A stretch of 64,000 bases of DNA from UBA3775 sp964584255 (GTDB taxonomy: Bacteria > Bacillota > Clostridia > Lachnospirales > Lachnospiraceae): positions 108,916-172,915 of the forward strand of contig CAZOZM010000003.1 in the NCBI GenBank assembly GCA_964584255.1, read 5' to 3'. Shown here in pieces: positions 17,018-26,719 of the stretch. The first letter of the stretch is position 1; every line of letters starts with the position of its first letter. The notes under the pieces were generated by a model. It saw only the letters and a program-made list of their open reading frames with translations, did not search any database and was not told the origin of the DNA. Position numbers and translations under genes: made by a program.

Positions 17018-18070
17018 TTATACTATTCTCTCAATAAATCGAGCCAGAATTGCGTCAATTGAATACATTGAAGACATTTTTTTCTTTGCATCCATCCCCA
17101 TTTGAACCCTCATTTCCTTATCGTTAATCAATATGTTTAATGCATTCAACATCTCATACTCAGATTCCACCAGAACCCCATCTTTACCTGAGCAAATCAG
17201 ACTAGAAGGTCCAGTAGGGCAATCCATCGATACACATGGCATTCCTACCGCCAGGGCTTCCATCAATGCGTTTGGCATTCCTTCATAATCCGATGAAAGA
17301 ACAAATATATCTGCCTCTTCCAATGCGCTTAAAACATCCTCCGTTCTACCCATTAGTCTGACTTTATTATTCAACTCTAAATTAGTAATCAAGCTCAATA
17401 GGTTATCTCGTTCCTCTCCCTCACCATATATTAACAACTCAATAGAATTTTCCTTATCACAGAGTTTTGCAAAAACTCTTATTAACCTTTCAAAATTTTT
17501 CTGTTTATTAAGCCGTCCACAACTGATTATTTTTGACACGTTCGTTCTATATTTATAATCTGATTCTAACATTTCTTCCTTAACTGGATTTGGGAGAATA
17601 AAATACTGCTCCTTCGATTTCCAATTAAAAAATCGAGCCTGATCTTCCGTTTGCAACATACACATATCTGCATGTTCCGTGATATATTTAATGATTCTTC
17701 CACGATATCCTTTTCCTACATAGTACATTGGATTGTTTCTAACAGTAGCAATGAATTTTGTTTTCATTCCTAAGCCTGCAATATATGTATACATAGTTGG
17801 CTCATTTAAAAATGGAATCACAATATCAGGATTTATATCCCTGATTTTTTTTCTGATGAATCCCAGCCTACTTATTTTGCTTTTATAGGTCTTTTCGTCC
17901 ATCTGATGACGTATAACCTGTTCAGCTAATGGATACTCGTTTTTTTTCCTTTTAAATACTAATACGTGTACATTTATATCTTCTTTTAAGGACAACCCGC
18001 TGGCCAAAAGTGATACAACTCTTTCAGCCCCACCGCCCGATAATGATAATGTTACAAACAATACTGTCAT
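17018..18070 (-). CDS. Glycosyltransferase family 4
   Basis: Cytoplasmic retaining glycosyltransferase of the GT-B fold. Seen: N-terminal LSLSGGGAERVVSLLA, ISCGRLNKQKNFERLIRVFA near 185, and the GT4 nucleotide-sugar signature SSDYEGMPNALMEALAVGMPCV near 265-287. Length 350 residues is normal. ATG with AGGAG upstream. One of three GT4 genes in the capsule operon; donor and acceptor sugars cannot be read from sequence. Confidence 0.9.
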   Translation of the reverse strand: MTVLFVTLSLSGGGAERVVSLLASGLSLKEDINVHVLVFKRKKNEYPLAEQVIRHQMDEKTYKSKISRLGFIRKKIRDINPDIVIPFLNEPTMYTYIAGLGMKTKFIATVRNNPMYYVGKGYRGRIIKYITEHADMCMLQTEDQARFFNWKSKEQYFILPNPVKEEMLESDYKYRTNVSKIISCGRLNKQKNFERLIRVFAKLCDKENSIELLIYGEGEERDNLLSLITNLELNNKVRLMGRTEDVLSALEEADIFVLSSDYEGMPNALMEALAVGMPCVSMDCPTGPSSLICSGKDGVLVESEYEMLNALNILINDKEMRVQMGMDAKKKMSSMYSIDAILARFIERIV

Positions 18071-18134
18071 TGTTTTTGTATTCTCCTAACCTTCAGCTAT
18101 TTCTTAATACTCCCAAAACGTATTAATATATTTA

Positions 18135-19367
18135 TTATATCTCGAACAAAGACAACTTCTCTATTTCATTTATAAACGCCCTATAATTATTTATTGCATT
18201 AAAGTTGCTGTTCCAAAACTCTCTAGTTGACTGTCGCAAAAGCATATATTCCTGCTTATCCATTAGATATAAACTTTCTAGTGCGTCTGCAACCTCCTCT
18301 GCTGTCGGATTACCTTTCAATAATTTTCCAGTAACATTATCTACTGCAATTTCTCTGGTACCACCAACATCAGTTCCAATTACCGGTATTCCAAACGATG
18401 TCGCCTCCATAATAGAAACCGGCAGTCCCTCACTACTGCTGACATTTATAAACACCGAACAATTATTAGTCTTATAGTAATCATATACTTCTGTATTACT
18501 TATTGCTCCTAGCAGCCTAACATGATCTATTACTTTGCCATCAACTAAAGCTCGTACCTCCTGCATCTGAGGACCATCTCCAATATGTGTCCATTTTATG
18601 AGATAGCCTTTTTTTTGCAAAATCAGAATAGCTTCTGCAATCAAGTGAACTCTCTTTATATTTGTAACTCGGGAACACGACACCACAGAAAAAGTTGAAT
18701 CCATATCGTACTCCTCAACTCCATGATCATACGTTCCCAACAAGCTCACTTCTATTTTATCTGCATACTCCGGATATTTTGTTTTTATATAGTCAGCTCC
18801 ATCCCTCGAACAAGCAAACACCCTATCTATTTCCTTCAACAACAATTTTCTTTGTGGTAGTGGTCTTGTTTTATTTTCATAAATATCAAATCTGTGTGCT
18901 CTTGATATTTGTATAGTAGTTACCCCTCTATTTGCAAAATACTCTTTAAGGGCTACTATAATCCTAGCAGGAATATAGAACCAATAACTATATAAAACAA
19001 TCTGATCATTTTTATCAAATTTTATCGTATCTAAGAGATTTTCAATTTTTCTTGCTTGTAAAAGTGCTGATGTTTCAAAAAAAGAATCGTAACAACGTTC
19101 TTTTAATTTTCCTGCATACTTATATAAATAAAAAAAAGAAAGTATCTTGATTTTATTTTTTCTATAAATCGTTTTTTCCTTTTCAAAAACAAAATCCTGA
19201 ACATTTGCATACTCAATACTTCTAGTACGTTTATCTCCAACAACAGTGTCTATTGGAAAAATTAATATCTTATCAAAATACTGTGAGGTCTCCCGAATTT
19301 CACTTTCTAAAAACGCTTCTCCTGCCCTATACGGATATTTTGTATTAACCATTATTAAATACTTCAT
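18135..19367 (-). CDS. Glycosyltransferase family 4
   Basis: A 410-residue GT-B glycosyltransferase. Seen: N-terminal NTKYPYRAGEAFLESEI, typical of GT4 enzymes that start with a glycine-poor loop, VVSCSRVTNIKRVHLIAEAI near 230, and SSSEGLPVSIMEATSFGIPVIG near 318-339 with the following DVGGTREI. Ribosome site GGGAAAAG. Spaced 12 bp after the pyruvyltransferase gene and about 65 bp before the next GT4 gene in the operon. Sugar specificity unknown. Confidence 0.9.
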   Translation of the reverse strand: MKYLIMVNTKYPYRAGEAFLESEIRETSQYFDKILIFPIDTVVGDKRTRSIEYANVQDFVFEKEKTIYRKNKIKILSFFYLYKYAGKLKERCYDSFFETSALLQARKIENLLDTIKFDKNDQIVLYSYWFYIPARIIVALKEYFANRGVTTIQISRAHRFDIYENKTRPLPQRKLLLKEIDRVFACSRDGADYIKTKYPEYADKIEVSLLGTYDHGVEEYDMDSTFSVVSCSRVTNIKRVHLIAEAILILQKKGYLIKWTHIGDGPQMQEVRALVDGKVIDHVRLLGAISNTEVYDYYKTNNCSVFINVSSSEGLPVSIMEATSFGIPVIGTDVGGTREIAVDNVTGKLLKGNPTAEEVADALESLYLMDKQEYMLLRQSTREFWNSNFNAINNYRAFINEIEKLSLFEI

Positions 19368-19379
19368 ATTCTTTTCCCT

Positions 19380-20252
19380 TTATATTGTTCTGACAAAATC
19401 AGTAAGCACATCATTCATTTCTTTCTTCTTCGTATTTACCATAGAAGCTGTAATTTTATATTGTGATGTGATGAAATCTTCGTCTGGTAATTCGCTGTCT
19501 TCAGTCACTTTAATTCCTGGTACCTCCAGATTATACCCCGAGTAGTAATCATCAAATTTGAATCCTGTTCCTGGTATAGATGAGATCGTTAATCTTAAAT
19601 TGGGTATACCAAAACTATCTGCAATAACACACCCATGTAATGACGTGGAAATGATTTTTTCACATTCACCGATTTTTCTTATTACTTCTAGTGGTTCTTC
19701 TCTCAAATTTATAACAGTAAACTTTGAGTATTTATTCCGCATTGCTTCAAGCATACCATTCTCTTTAACTAGTTTTTGCTCATTATAATGGGGAATAAAA
19801 CCAATCTCATACTTTGTTTCGGGTATTTTTTTTAACAATTCAGATGCTAAAATTCCTCCATCACACAGAACAGGTTCAATCCTTTCTCCTAATGACTGTT
19901 CTATAATCCTCTGCGATAATCGTCCTCGTACTGCAATAAACGAAACATTTTTTCTTAATAACTCAAGTTGCTGAGGATAATAATCCTTTATAAAGCCAGT
20001 TCCCCATACTGCACAAGGAGCATCAACTCCAATGCAAGAACTTTTTTTTATAAAGTCTTTTATATTTTCTTTCACACCAGATTCCTTCTTCCCCCATAGA
20101 GCGCCTCCACAACTTCCCACTCCCATTATCTGGAAATCTGAAACCTTTTCACAATGTATAACTCCTCTACCCGTTATATAAGGAATAAGATATTCACTAA
20201 GTAAATCTCCCATATTATTCAATTTTGCATAATACGTCTTAATACTCTTCAT
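19380..20252 (-). CDS. Polysaccharide pyruvyl transferase family protein
   Basis: Expected to place a pyruvate ketal from phosphoenolpyruvate on a sugar of the repeat unit (CsaB/WcaK family). Seen: N-terminal NMGDLLSEYLIPYI, and the family signature STSLHGCVIADSFGIPNL near residues 195-212. At 290 residues it is at the short end of the family. ATG at 20252 with GGGAG. It lies between two GT4 genes, the usual setting for a repeat-unit decorating enzyme, and would give the polymer negative charge. Confidence 0.85.
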   Translation of the reverse strand: MKSIKTYYAKLNNMGDLLSEYLIPYITGRGVIHCEKVSDFQIMGVGSCGGALWGKKESGVKENIKDFIKKSSCIGVDAPCAVWGTGFIKDYYPQQLELLRKNVSFIAVRGRLSQRIIEQSLGERIEPVLCDGGILASELLKKIPETKYEIGFIPHYNEQKLVKENGMLEAMRNKYSKFTVINLREEPLEVIRKIGECEKIISTSLHGCVIADSFGIPNLRLTISSIPGTGFKFDDYYSGYNLEVPGIKVTEDSELPDEDFITSQYKITASMVNTKKKEMNDVLTDFVRTI

Positions 20253-20267
20253 TCATTTCTCCCTATT

Positions 20268-21377
20268 TTATCCACGTAACAATTTTAAAATTATACGTGC
20301 CGTGCTATCCCATGTATAATTCTCCATTACATGCCTTTTAGCTTTTTCAATTGAATAACAACTGTCCGCAATGATCTCTTCAATTATTTCTTGGTTGCTA
20401 TCAGCAAGGAACCCATAATCCGTATTCGCAATTATCAATTTCGGTCCTGGTGCATTCCATGCAATCACCTTGCAACCATAATACATTGCTTCCAAAATTG
20501 CCATTCCAAAAATTTCTTGTTGGTTTAAATTTACAAAAGCATCTGCAAATCGATATAGCTCCCAAATATCGCTATTAGGTATTTGTGCAATCATCTGAAC
20601 ATAGTCTGCAAGATTTAACTCGCTGACCTTATTCTCGACCGCCTGTTTCAGTTCTCCTTTACCAACCATCAGAAGCTTATAACGATTATCCTTCTTCCTG
20701 ACCTCAGACAAAATCTCAATCATCCGAATCGGTTCTTTCTCTTCAATTAAACGTCCTATAAAAAGAAGGACTTTGTCATCATCTGAATAACCATATTTTC
20801 CTTTCAACTCTGTCACAGGTACGTTTTCATATTCTTCTTTTAGAAGCGAAATATCTAACCCGACTGGAGCCACCTCTGTATTTTTTATCCCGATTTTATT
20901 CAACTGGTCCTCGACAGATGGTGTCTTCACCAGACACAAGCACTTTTTATATACTCTTACATTTCTATAAAACAATATATCAATTATTTTCTTTTTAATT
21001 CTATTTGTGCTGTGACTCTCAATAACACCTATGTATGGAATCATAGTTACTTTATTTTTTTTGCACCATCTATATACTTTGGGTACTGATAACTGTGTAT
21101 CAGAAAAGTAAACTAATGCATCAAGTGTGGGATCCAAAAATTTACAATCCCATATTCCATTAATCCCCTTGCTTTTCACCGGTATCTGATGTATTAAAGC
21201 ATTCCTGCACCCCTCTATTTCTACAATTTGTTTTGTCTGATTTTCTAATACTGCTTTATAAACAACAACCTCATCTAAAACCTTATCTAACTCTCTGGCG
21301 AGGCCAACTTCCTGCGCATTATAAAAACCTTTCTGTCCAAAGTTACCAATGCTTGTTATCAGCAACCCAATACGCAT
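20268..21377 (-). CDS. Glycosyltransferase family 4
   Basis: GT-B glycosyltransferase with MRIGLLITSIGNFGQKGFYNAQEVGLARE at its N-terminus (first 20: MRIGLLITSIGNFGQKGFYN), LLFIGRLIEEKEPIRMIEIL near 205, and NLNQQEIFGMAILEAMYYG near 290-310 carrying the catalytic ExFGxxxxEA pattern. The frame opens 14 codons earlier inside the acetyltransferase gene, but the ATG at 21377 has GAGGAG 6 bases ahead and fits the family start, giving 369 residues. Third GT4 of the capsule operon; specificity unknown. Confidence 0.9.
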   Translation of the reverse strand: MRIGLLITSIGNFGQKGFYNAQEVGLARELDKVLDEVVVYKAVLENQTKQIVEIEGCRNALIHQIPVKSKGINGIWDCKFLDPTLDALVYFSDTQLSVPKVYRWCKKNKVTMIPYIGVIESHSTNRIKKKIIDILFYRNVRVYKKCLCLVKTPSVEDQLNKIGIKNTEVAPVGLDISLLKEEYENVPVTELKGKYGYSDDDKVLLFIGRLIEEKEPIRMIEILSEVRKKDNRYKLLMVGKGELKQAVENKVSELNLADYVQMIAQIPNSDIWELYRFADAFVNLNQQEIFGMAILEAMYYGCKVIAWNAPGPKLIIANTDYGFLADSNQEIIEEIIADSCYSIEKAKRHVMENYTWDSTARIILKLLRG

Positions 21378-21390
21378 GTCATTCTCCTCT

Positions 21391-21924
21391 CTACTTGTCC
21401 TTATAATATTCTTTTTCATGTTCCATTATTTGTTCTTTATCAAATCTATATGACACAACTTTAGCCGGATTTCCTGCCACAATAGAGTATGGCTCTACAT
21501 CTTTAAGTACTACGCTCCCAGCCGCAACAATTGCACCATGTCCTATCCTTACTCCACTTACTATAATCGCCCCATATCCAATCCACACATCATTCTCAAT
21601 CACAATCTTCAGATTTTTTCCTTTAAACTGATAATCTGCATCACCTATCCATGGACTATCTTTAATACTCTTACCAACCTGTTTATAATCATGATCATAT
21701 TTTCCTATTAAACCGACGTTATTTCCTATTAAAACGTCATTTCCTATGTTAATGTCCGCTTCAAGTGAACAATATTTTCCAATGTAAACATTTTTTCCTA
21801 TTTTAATACGATTTGGTGCATACATTACTGTTCCTCTTCCAAACGTGCTATTACTCCCAATTGTAATGTTATGTTTTCCCAAAACAAGTAATTTACACCG
21901 AAGCTGCTTTAAATACTTTATCAC
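21391..21924 (-). CDS. Hexapeptide-repeat O-acetyltransferase
   Basis: Left-handed beta-helix acyltransferase (CatB/WcaF/NodL group), likely acetyl-CoA:sugar O-acetyltransferase in the cytoplasm. Repeats of the [IV]G type run from about residue 20 to 150 (IGKNVYIGKYCSLEADINIG, IGNNVGLIG, DVWIGYGAIIVSGVRIGHGA), ending with GSVVLKDVEPYSIVAGNPAKVV, a family hallmark. The start is best placed at the GTG at 21924, with GGAGG 7 bases upstream, rather than a TTG 10 codons earlier; 177 residues. Second acyltransferase of the operon, of a fold unrelated to the membrane one. Confidence 0.88.
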   Translation of the reverse strand: MIKYLKQLRCKLLVLGKHNITIGSNSTFGRGTVMYAPNRIKIGKNVYIGKYCSLEADINIGNDVLIGNNVGLIGKYDHDYKQVGKSIKDSPWIGDADYQFKGKNLKIVIENDVWIGYGAIIVSGVRIGHGAIVAAGSVVLKDVEPYSIVAGNPAKVVSYRFDKEQIMEHEKEYYKDK

Positions 21925-22034
21925 CTTATATCCTCCAGTTTTCTTCCAAGACAACTTGCATAATACCTTATCATTTGTATATTATTATGCTCTTTTACCT
22001 TTTCATCTTTCCTTTTTATCTGTCCTTTTCAATG

Positions 22035-22823
22035 TCATTTTCCTCTTATTATCGCATTCCAAATAAACTTCGTATTCGTATGCCAGTACCTTTTAAGCAG
22101 TCTCTTAGGATCCTGTAGAAGTCTATATACCCATTCCAAATTACTCTTCTGCATCCACTCTGGCGCCCGATCAATATTTCCAGCGTGATAGTCAAATCCG
22201 GCACCGACTCCAATCATCAGTCCATTCACTTGTCCTTGATGTGCGGCCATCCACTTTTCCTGCTTCGGTGCTCCAAGGCCAACCCAAATGAAATCCGGTT
22301 TTGTCTCGTTGATTCGATCAACAATCGCTTTGTCCTCATCTTCTGTCATAGGTCGGAATGGGGGACTGTACATCCCAGCGATCTGAATACCATGATACAT
22401 TTCTTCTAGTACCGAATACAACTTTTTTAGCGTCTCATCTGTTGAACCATAAAAATAATGCCGATACCCTTTTGAGGCAGAAATCTTGAAAATCTCTCCC
22501 ATCAGGCTCGGTCCAGTAGTTCGTTTCATGTTCTTGAACCCACGCTTCTGGCCAACTGAAGAAAGAGGACCGCCATCCGGTATTGCCAATATTCCACCGT
22601 TTTGTACCCTTCGGTACTCCTCATCTTCATACGCCGTCACTGTGGTATGCACATTAGACACACATATGTAATCACCGGATAAATCTCTTATATTTTCGTT
22701 GAGGAAATCAACTAGCCATTCTATATCAATAGCTGCGATATCCACACCTAATATATTGCAGGTCGGGATCGCAGACTTATTCACAGTATGCTTATATGTT
22801 TTGTTGTATACTGGTGTGTTCAT
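22035..22823 (-). CDS. WecG/TagA/CpsF family glycosyltransferase (GT26)
   Basis: Adds the second sugar, by family commonly N-acetylmannosamine, to an undecaprenyl-diphosphate-linked first sugar at the inner membrane face. Seen: NILGVDIAAIDIEWLVDFL near residue 25, RTTGPSLMGEIF near 100, YFYGST near 120, and WVGLGAPKQEKWMAAH near 185-200. Length 262 residues. GGAGGG precedes the ATG. It follows the sugar-nucleotide genes and precedes the AT-rich core, marking the border between the conserved front and variable middle of the operon. Confidence 0.92.
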   Translation of the reverse strand: MNTPVYNKTYKHTVNKSAIPTCNILGVDIAAIDIEWLVDFLNENIRDLSGDYICVSNVHTTVTAYEDEEYRRVQNGGILAIPDGGPLSSVGQKRGFKNMKRTTGPSLMGEIFKISASKGYRHYFYGSTDETLKKLYSVLEEMYHGIQIAGMYSPPFRPMTEDEDKAIVDRINETKPDFIWVGLGAPKQEKWMAAHQGQVNGLMIGVGAGFDYHAGNIDRAPEWMQKSNLEWVYRLLQDPKRLLKRYWHTNTKFIWNAIIRGK

Positions 22824-22877
22824 TTACCGATCCCTCCTTCATTTGCTTGTTCACCAAGGCTCATTCCTGTCCTTCTA

Positions 22878-24137
22878 TTAGTCGCGCTGGAAAATATCAC
22901 GTGTATAAACCTTTTCCTTCACGTCATCCAAACACTTATCATAGCGATTCGCAACAATCGCCTGACTCATCTTCTTGAACTCCGCCAAATCATTTACAAC
23001 CAAACTTCCAAAAAATGTTTCTCCATCCTTCAGAGTTGGCTCATAAATAATCACCTTAGCACCTTTTGCCTTGACACGTTTCATAACCCCCTGAATGGAA
23101 CTCTGACGGAAGTTGTCACTGTTACTCTTCATCGTCAAACGATATACGCCAACAATAACATCCTTTTCCTTATTTTCATCCCAACTGTCATTTGCCTGAT
23201 AAGCACCGGCAATTTCCAGTACACGGTCGGCAATAAAGTCTTTACGAGTTCTATTGCTTTCAACAATCGCTTCAATCAAATTTTCCGGAACGTCCTCATA
23301 GTTTGCCAATAATTGCTTTGTATCCTTAGGCAGACAATAACCTCCATATCCAAAAGAAGGATTATTGTAATGCTTTCCAATACGAGGATCCAGGCAGACT
23401 CCATCAATAATTTGCTGTGTATTCAATCCCTTCATTTCTGCATATGTATCCAACTCATTAAAATAAGATACACGCAATGCAAGATATGTATTGGCAAAAA
23501 GTTTGACCGCTTCTGCCTCCGTAAATCCCATAAAAAGCGTATCTACGTCTTCTTTTATTGCACCCTCTTGCAAAAGCTCTGCAAAAGTGTGAGCTGCTTT
23601 TACCAAACGTGCATTCTCCATATCTGTGCCAACAATGATTCGGCTTGGATAGAGATTGTCATACAACGCTTTTGACTCTCTTAAAAATTCCGGACTGAAG
23701 ATTATATTATCACAATGAAATTTTTCTCTTACACTTGCCGTATATCCTACAGGAATCGTTGATTTAATAACCATTATTGCTTCCGGATTATACTCAATCA
23801 CCAATTTGATGACAGCCTCAACTGCTGATGTGTCAAAAAAATTCTTCTTAGAATCGTAATTAGTAGGTGCGGCAATAACTACAAAGTCTGCATCGCTGTA
23901 TGCTTCCTTTGCATCCAAAGTTGCTTTCAGATTAAGTTCCTTTTCTGCCAAATACTTTTCGATATACTCATCCTGAATCGGAGACTTCCGGTTGTTAATC
24001 ATTTCTACCTTTTCAGGAACTATATCTACTGCTGTTACCTGATGGTGCTGTGACAGAAGCGTTGCTATTGATAAACCTACATATCCTGTACCGGCAACAG
24101 CTATTTTTAAATCTTTAAACTCTCTCATAGTATTCAT
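22878..24137 (-). CDS. ugd: UDP-glucose/GDP-mannose dehydrogenase family, likely UDP-glucose 6-dehydrogenase
   Basis: NAD-dependent oxidation of a nucleotide sugar to the uronic acid, most likely UDP-glucose to UDP-glucuronate because the next gene upstream encodes a UDP-glucuronate 4-epimerase. Seen: Rossmann motif IAVAGTGYVGLSIATLLSQ at about 12-30, ESTIP-type stretch VIKSTIPVGYTASVRE near 125, SPEFLRESKAL near 150, and the catalytic cysteine in FGYGGYCLPKDTKQLL near 255. C-terminal domain intact; 419 residues, slightly longer than most single-subunit Ugd. Confidence 0.92.
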   Translation of the reverse strand: MNTMREFKDLKIAVAGTGYVGLSIATLLSQHHQVTAVDIVPEKVEMINNRKSPIQDEYIEKYLAEKELNLKATLDAKEAYSDADFVVIAAPTNYDSKKNFFDTSAVEAVIKLVIEYNPEAIMVIKSTIPVGYTASVREKFHCDNIIFSPEFLRESKALYDNLYPSRIIVGTDMENARLVKAAHTFAELLQEGAIKEDVDTLFMGFTEAEAVKLFANTYLALRVSYFNELDTYAEMKGLNTQQIIDGVCLDPRIGKHYNNPSFGYGGYCLPKDTKQLLANYEDVPENLIEAIVESNRTRKDFIADRVLEIAGAYQANDSWDENKEKDVIVGVYRLTMKSNSDNFRQSSIQGVMKRVKAKGAKVIIYEPTLKDGETFFGSLVVNDLAEFKKMSQAIVANRYDKCLDDVKEKVYTRDIFQRD

Positions 24138-24169
24138 CTCCTCATTATCTCGTAATTAGTCAGTTAAGA

Positions 24170-25213
24170 CTATTTATAGAACTCTGCATACCACTCTGCA
24201 AACTTCCTCAACCCGGTTCTTAAATCTGTAGCCGGCTTATACCCGAAGTCACGCTCCAAAGCACTCGTATCTGCATATGTTACCGGTACATCACCCGGCT
24301 GCATAGGTACCAGCTCTTTATGGGACTCAAAGTCATAATCTTCCGGTAAAACTCCGGCACGAACTAATTCCTCGCTAAGAATCTGAACAAAGTCCAAAAG
24401 ATTTTCCGGATTCTGATTGCCAATGTTGTAAACTGCATATGGAGGAATCGGTAAACCATCTTCTCCATTTTTCTTATCCGGAGCTTTTTTCATTACCCGA
24501 AGAACTCCCTCGACAATATCATCTACATATGTGAAGTCTCTCTTACAATTACCATAATTGAAAATCTTTATGGTCTCACCCTTTACAAGCTTATTAGTAA
24601 ATCCGAAATATGCCATATCAGGACGCCCTGCTGGTCCATATACGGTAAAGAAGCGCAAGCCTGTAGATGGAATGTTATAAAGCTTAGAGTACGCATGTGC
24701 CATCAATTCATTAGACTTCTTGGTTGCTGCATATAACGATACCGGATTATCAACCTTATCATCCGTGCTATAAGGTACTTTTTTATTTGAACCATATACA
24801 CTCGATGAAGAAGCATAAACCAAATGCTCTACCGGGAAGTTCCTGCACGCCTCTAAAATATTAAAGAATCCGACAAGATTAGATTCAATATACGCATCCG
24901 GATTAGTAATTGAGTAACGCACTCCGGCCTGTGCCGCAAGGTTTACAACCACAGCCGGTTTATATTTTTCAAACAACTCTGTAACCAGAGTTTTATCTGC
25001 AATATTTCCTTTTATAAAATTGAATGTGGAATATTCTTCAAGTTCTTTAAGTCTGAATTCTTTCAGTGAAACATCATAGTACGCATTCATGTTGTCGATT
25101 CCTACTACTATCGCTGACGGAATCTCCTCATAAATTCTTTTAACAAGATTAGAACCTATAAATCCTGCTGCACCTGTAACCAGGATTGTTTTATTCTCCA
25201 AGTTTATCTTCAT
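24170..25213 (-). CDS. UDP-glucuronate 4-epimerase
   Basis: Interconverts UDP-glucuronate and UDP-galacturonate. Extended short-chain dehydrogenase: VTGAAGFIGSNLVKRI near residue 13, the subgroup marker DNMNAYYDVSLKEFRLKEL near 41-60, and catalytic YAATKKSNELMAH near 152. Length 347 residues is typical. It lies 4 bp after the sugar transferase gene and 32 bp before ugd, which supplies its substrate, so a galacturonate or glucuronate residue in the polymer is likely. Confidence 0.92.
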   Translation of the reverse strand: MKINLENKTILVTGAAGFIGSNLVKRIYEEIPSAIVVGIDNMNAYYDVSLKEFRLKELEEYSTFNFIKGNIADKTLVTELFEKYKPAVVVNLAAQAGVRYSITNPDAYIESNLVGFFNILEACRNFPVEHLVYASSSSVYGSNKKVPYSTDDKVDNPVSLYAATKKSNELMAHAYSKLYNIPSTGLRFFTVYGPAGRPDMAYFGFTNKLVKGETIKIFNYGNCKRDFTYVDDIVEGVLRVMKKAPDKKNGEDGLPIPPYAVYNIGNQNPENLLDFVQILSEELVRAGVLPEDYDFESHKELVPMQPGDVPVTYADTSALERDFGYKPATDLRTGLRKFAEWYAEFYK

Positions 25214-25216
25214 CCT

Positions 25217-26668
25217 CTACACCGATCCTTCTCTCTTCAGCACGACCATTGCCGTCTTCACAAGAATCTTTATATCAAGACCAATATTCCATCCACTGAT
25301 GTATTCACGGTCAAGTTTTACAACTTCTTCAAAATCCGTTATGTCACTTCTTCCGCTCACCTGCCAAAGTCCGGTAATTCCCGGTTTAATGGCAAGTCTC
25401 ACCTTATGATGAAGTTCATAAAGGTTTGTCTCAGTTGTTAAAGGCGGACGTGTACCGACAATTGACATATCGCCCTTAAGCACATTAAAGAACTGCGGAA
25501 ATTCATCAATACTTGTTCGTCTGATAAAGTCACCGATTCCTGTTTTTCTTGTACCGTCCGGAAGCTCGACATTGCCGATTACTCTCGGATCAAAATCCAT
25601 TTTAAACATCATGTCACTTCCGAGTTTATTCTGTGACATGAGTGCCGCTTTGCGTTCTTCTGCATCCATATACATGCTTCGGAATTTATAAATTTTGAAC
25701 GGTTTACCATTTTTACCGACTCTTACCTGTGAGAAGAAAATCGGCCCCGGTGATTCTTTTTTAATTATAGGTGCTATAATAAGAAAAAGTATTCCGGTAA
25801 TAATGCATCCTACAAACCCACCAATAATGTCCATCAATCTCTTCAGAAAAAGCTGAAAAGAAGATGCATAATTAACACTCGTCGTAAGAACCGTATAATT
25901 ACCGAGTTTCTCTATAAACTGCTGTTTTCCCTGTGTTTTTTTCACCCTTGCAAGATTCAGATGAACGATTACACCAGTTTCTGCAAGCTTATTTACAAGT
26001 TCAACCGGATATGCCGTATCCAATGGGTATGAAATAAAGATTTCATCAACCCATTCATGTGTAACATAATCATAAATATTTTCACTGTCCGAAACAACCT
26101 TAACCCCGTCTATTATATCACCTACACAGTTTCTATCCATTATTATCAAACCGTCAATTGCATATCTTGCATAATTGTTTTCCTTGATACTGTCAATTGT
26201 TTCTTTTGCAAGTTTCTCAACGGTTATTATAAGAAGCTTTCTGCCGTCTCCGGAATTAAGTTTCCTTTTCATAAACTTTTTCCAGAGATTTCTGACCAGA
26301 TATGTAACGACCGCATAGATACAGAAAGTAAGTATCAGCGTAAGTCGCGAGAATCTGTCACCCTGCTGAACTACAAAAAGTTCGAGTAATATCGAAGCTC
26401 CCAGTATAAATGTGTGATTCACCGTGATTTTAAAATCACTGTAATATCCTCTCTTCAGCACATTGTTCATCGTGCCGTAAATAAATATGATTACAAGATC
26501 CGTTAATGCCAAAAGAAATCCCACACTGCGATACAGAGGCGCGCCGTATGGGTAAAATCCGTAACCGCTCAGTCCGTAAGCAAGCACATATGCAAGCTGC
26601 AGACTCAGTAAATCCAGTAAAATAAAATCTAAATGCTTAAGCCAGTCTCCTGAATCTTTTCTGTACAT
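25217..26668 (-). CDS. Initiating polyprenyl glycosylphosphotransferase (WbaP/CpsE type)
   Basis: Transfers sugar-1-phosphate from a nucleotide sugar to undecaprenyl phosphate, starting each repeat unit. Residues 1-140 carry about four membrane helices, 145-265 a CoA-binding-like domain, then a membrane hairpin (GGFVGCIITGILFLIIAPII near 278-297), and the catalytic sugar transferase domain to 483: PGPIFFSQVRVGKNGKPF, KFRSMYMDAEERK, FIRRTSIDEFPQFFNVLKGD, SIVGTRPPL. First enzyme gene after loaP, 51 bp downstream. Confidence 0.93.
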   Translation of the reverse strand: MYRKDSGDWLKHLDFILLDLLSLQLAYVLAYGLSGYGFYPYGAPLYRSVGFLLALTDLVIIFIYGTMNNVLKRGYYSDFKITVNHTFILGASILLELFVVQQGDRFSRLTLILTFCIYAVVTYLVRNLWKKFMKRKLNSGDGRKLLIITVEKLAKETIDSIKENNYARYAIDGLIIMDRNCVGDIIDGVKVVSDSENIYDYVTHEWVDEIFISYPLDTAYPVELVNKLAETGVIVHLNLARVKKTQGKQQFIEKLGNYTVLTTSVNYASSFQLFLKRLMDIIGGFVGCIITGILFLIIAPIIKKESPGPIFFSQVRVGKNGKPFKIYKFRSMYMDAEERKAALMSQNKLGSDMMFKMDFDPRVIGNVELPDGTRKTGIGDFIRRTSIDEFPQFFNVLKGDMSIVGTRPPLTTETNLYELHHKVRLAIKPGITGLWQVSGRSDITDFEEVVKLDREYISGWNIGLDIKILVKTAMVVLKREGSV

Positions 26669-26719
26669 TCTGCTCTTCCTCTGCTACATTAGTTTTTCGG
26701 CATCAGCCACGAAGAGATT

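Noticed and set aside
22788..23312. 174-codon plus-strand frame
   Set aside because: Lies antisense to the well-supported ugd gene and the wecG-ugd junction, with Leu/Ile/Asn/Cys-rich composition typical of a shadow frame.
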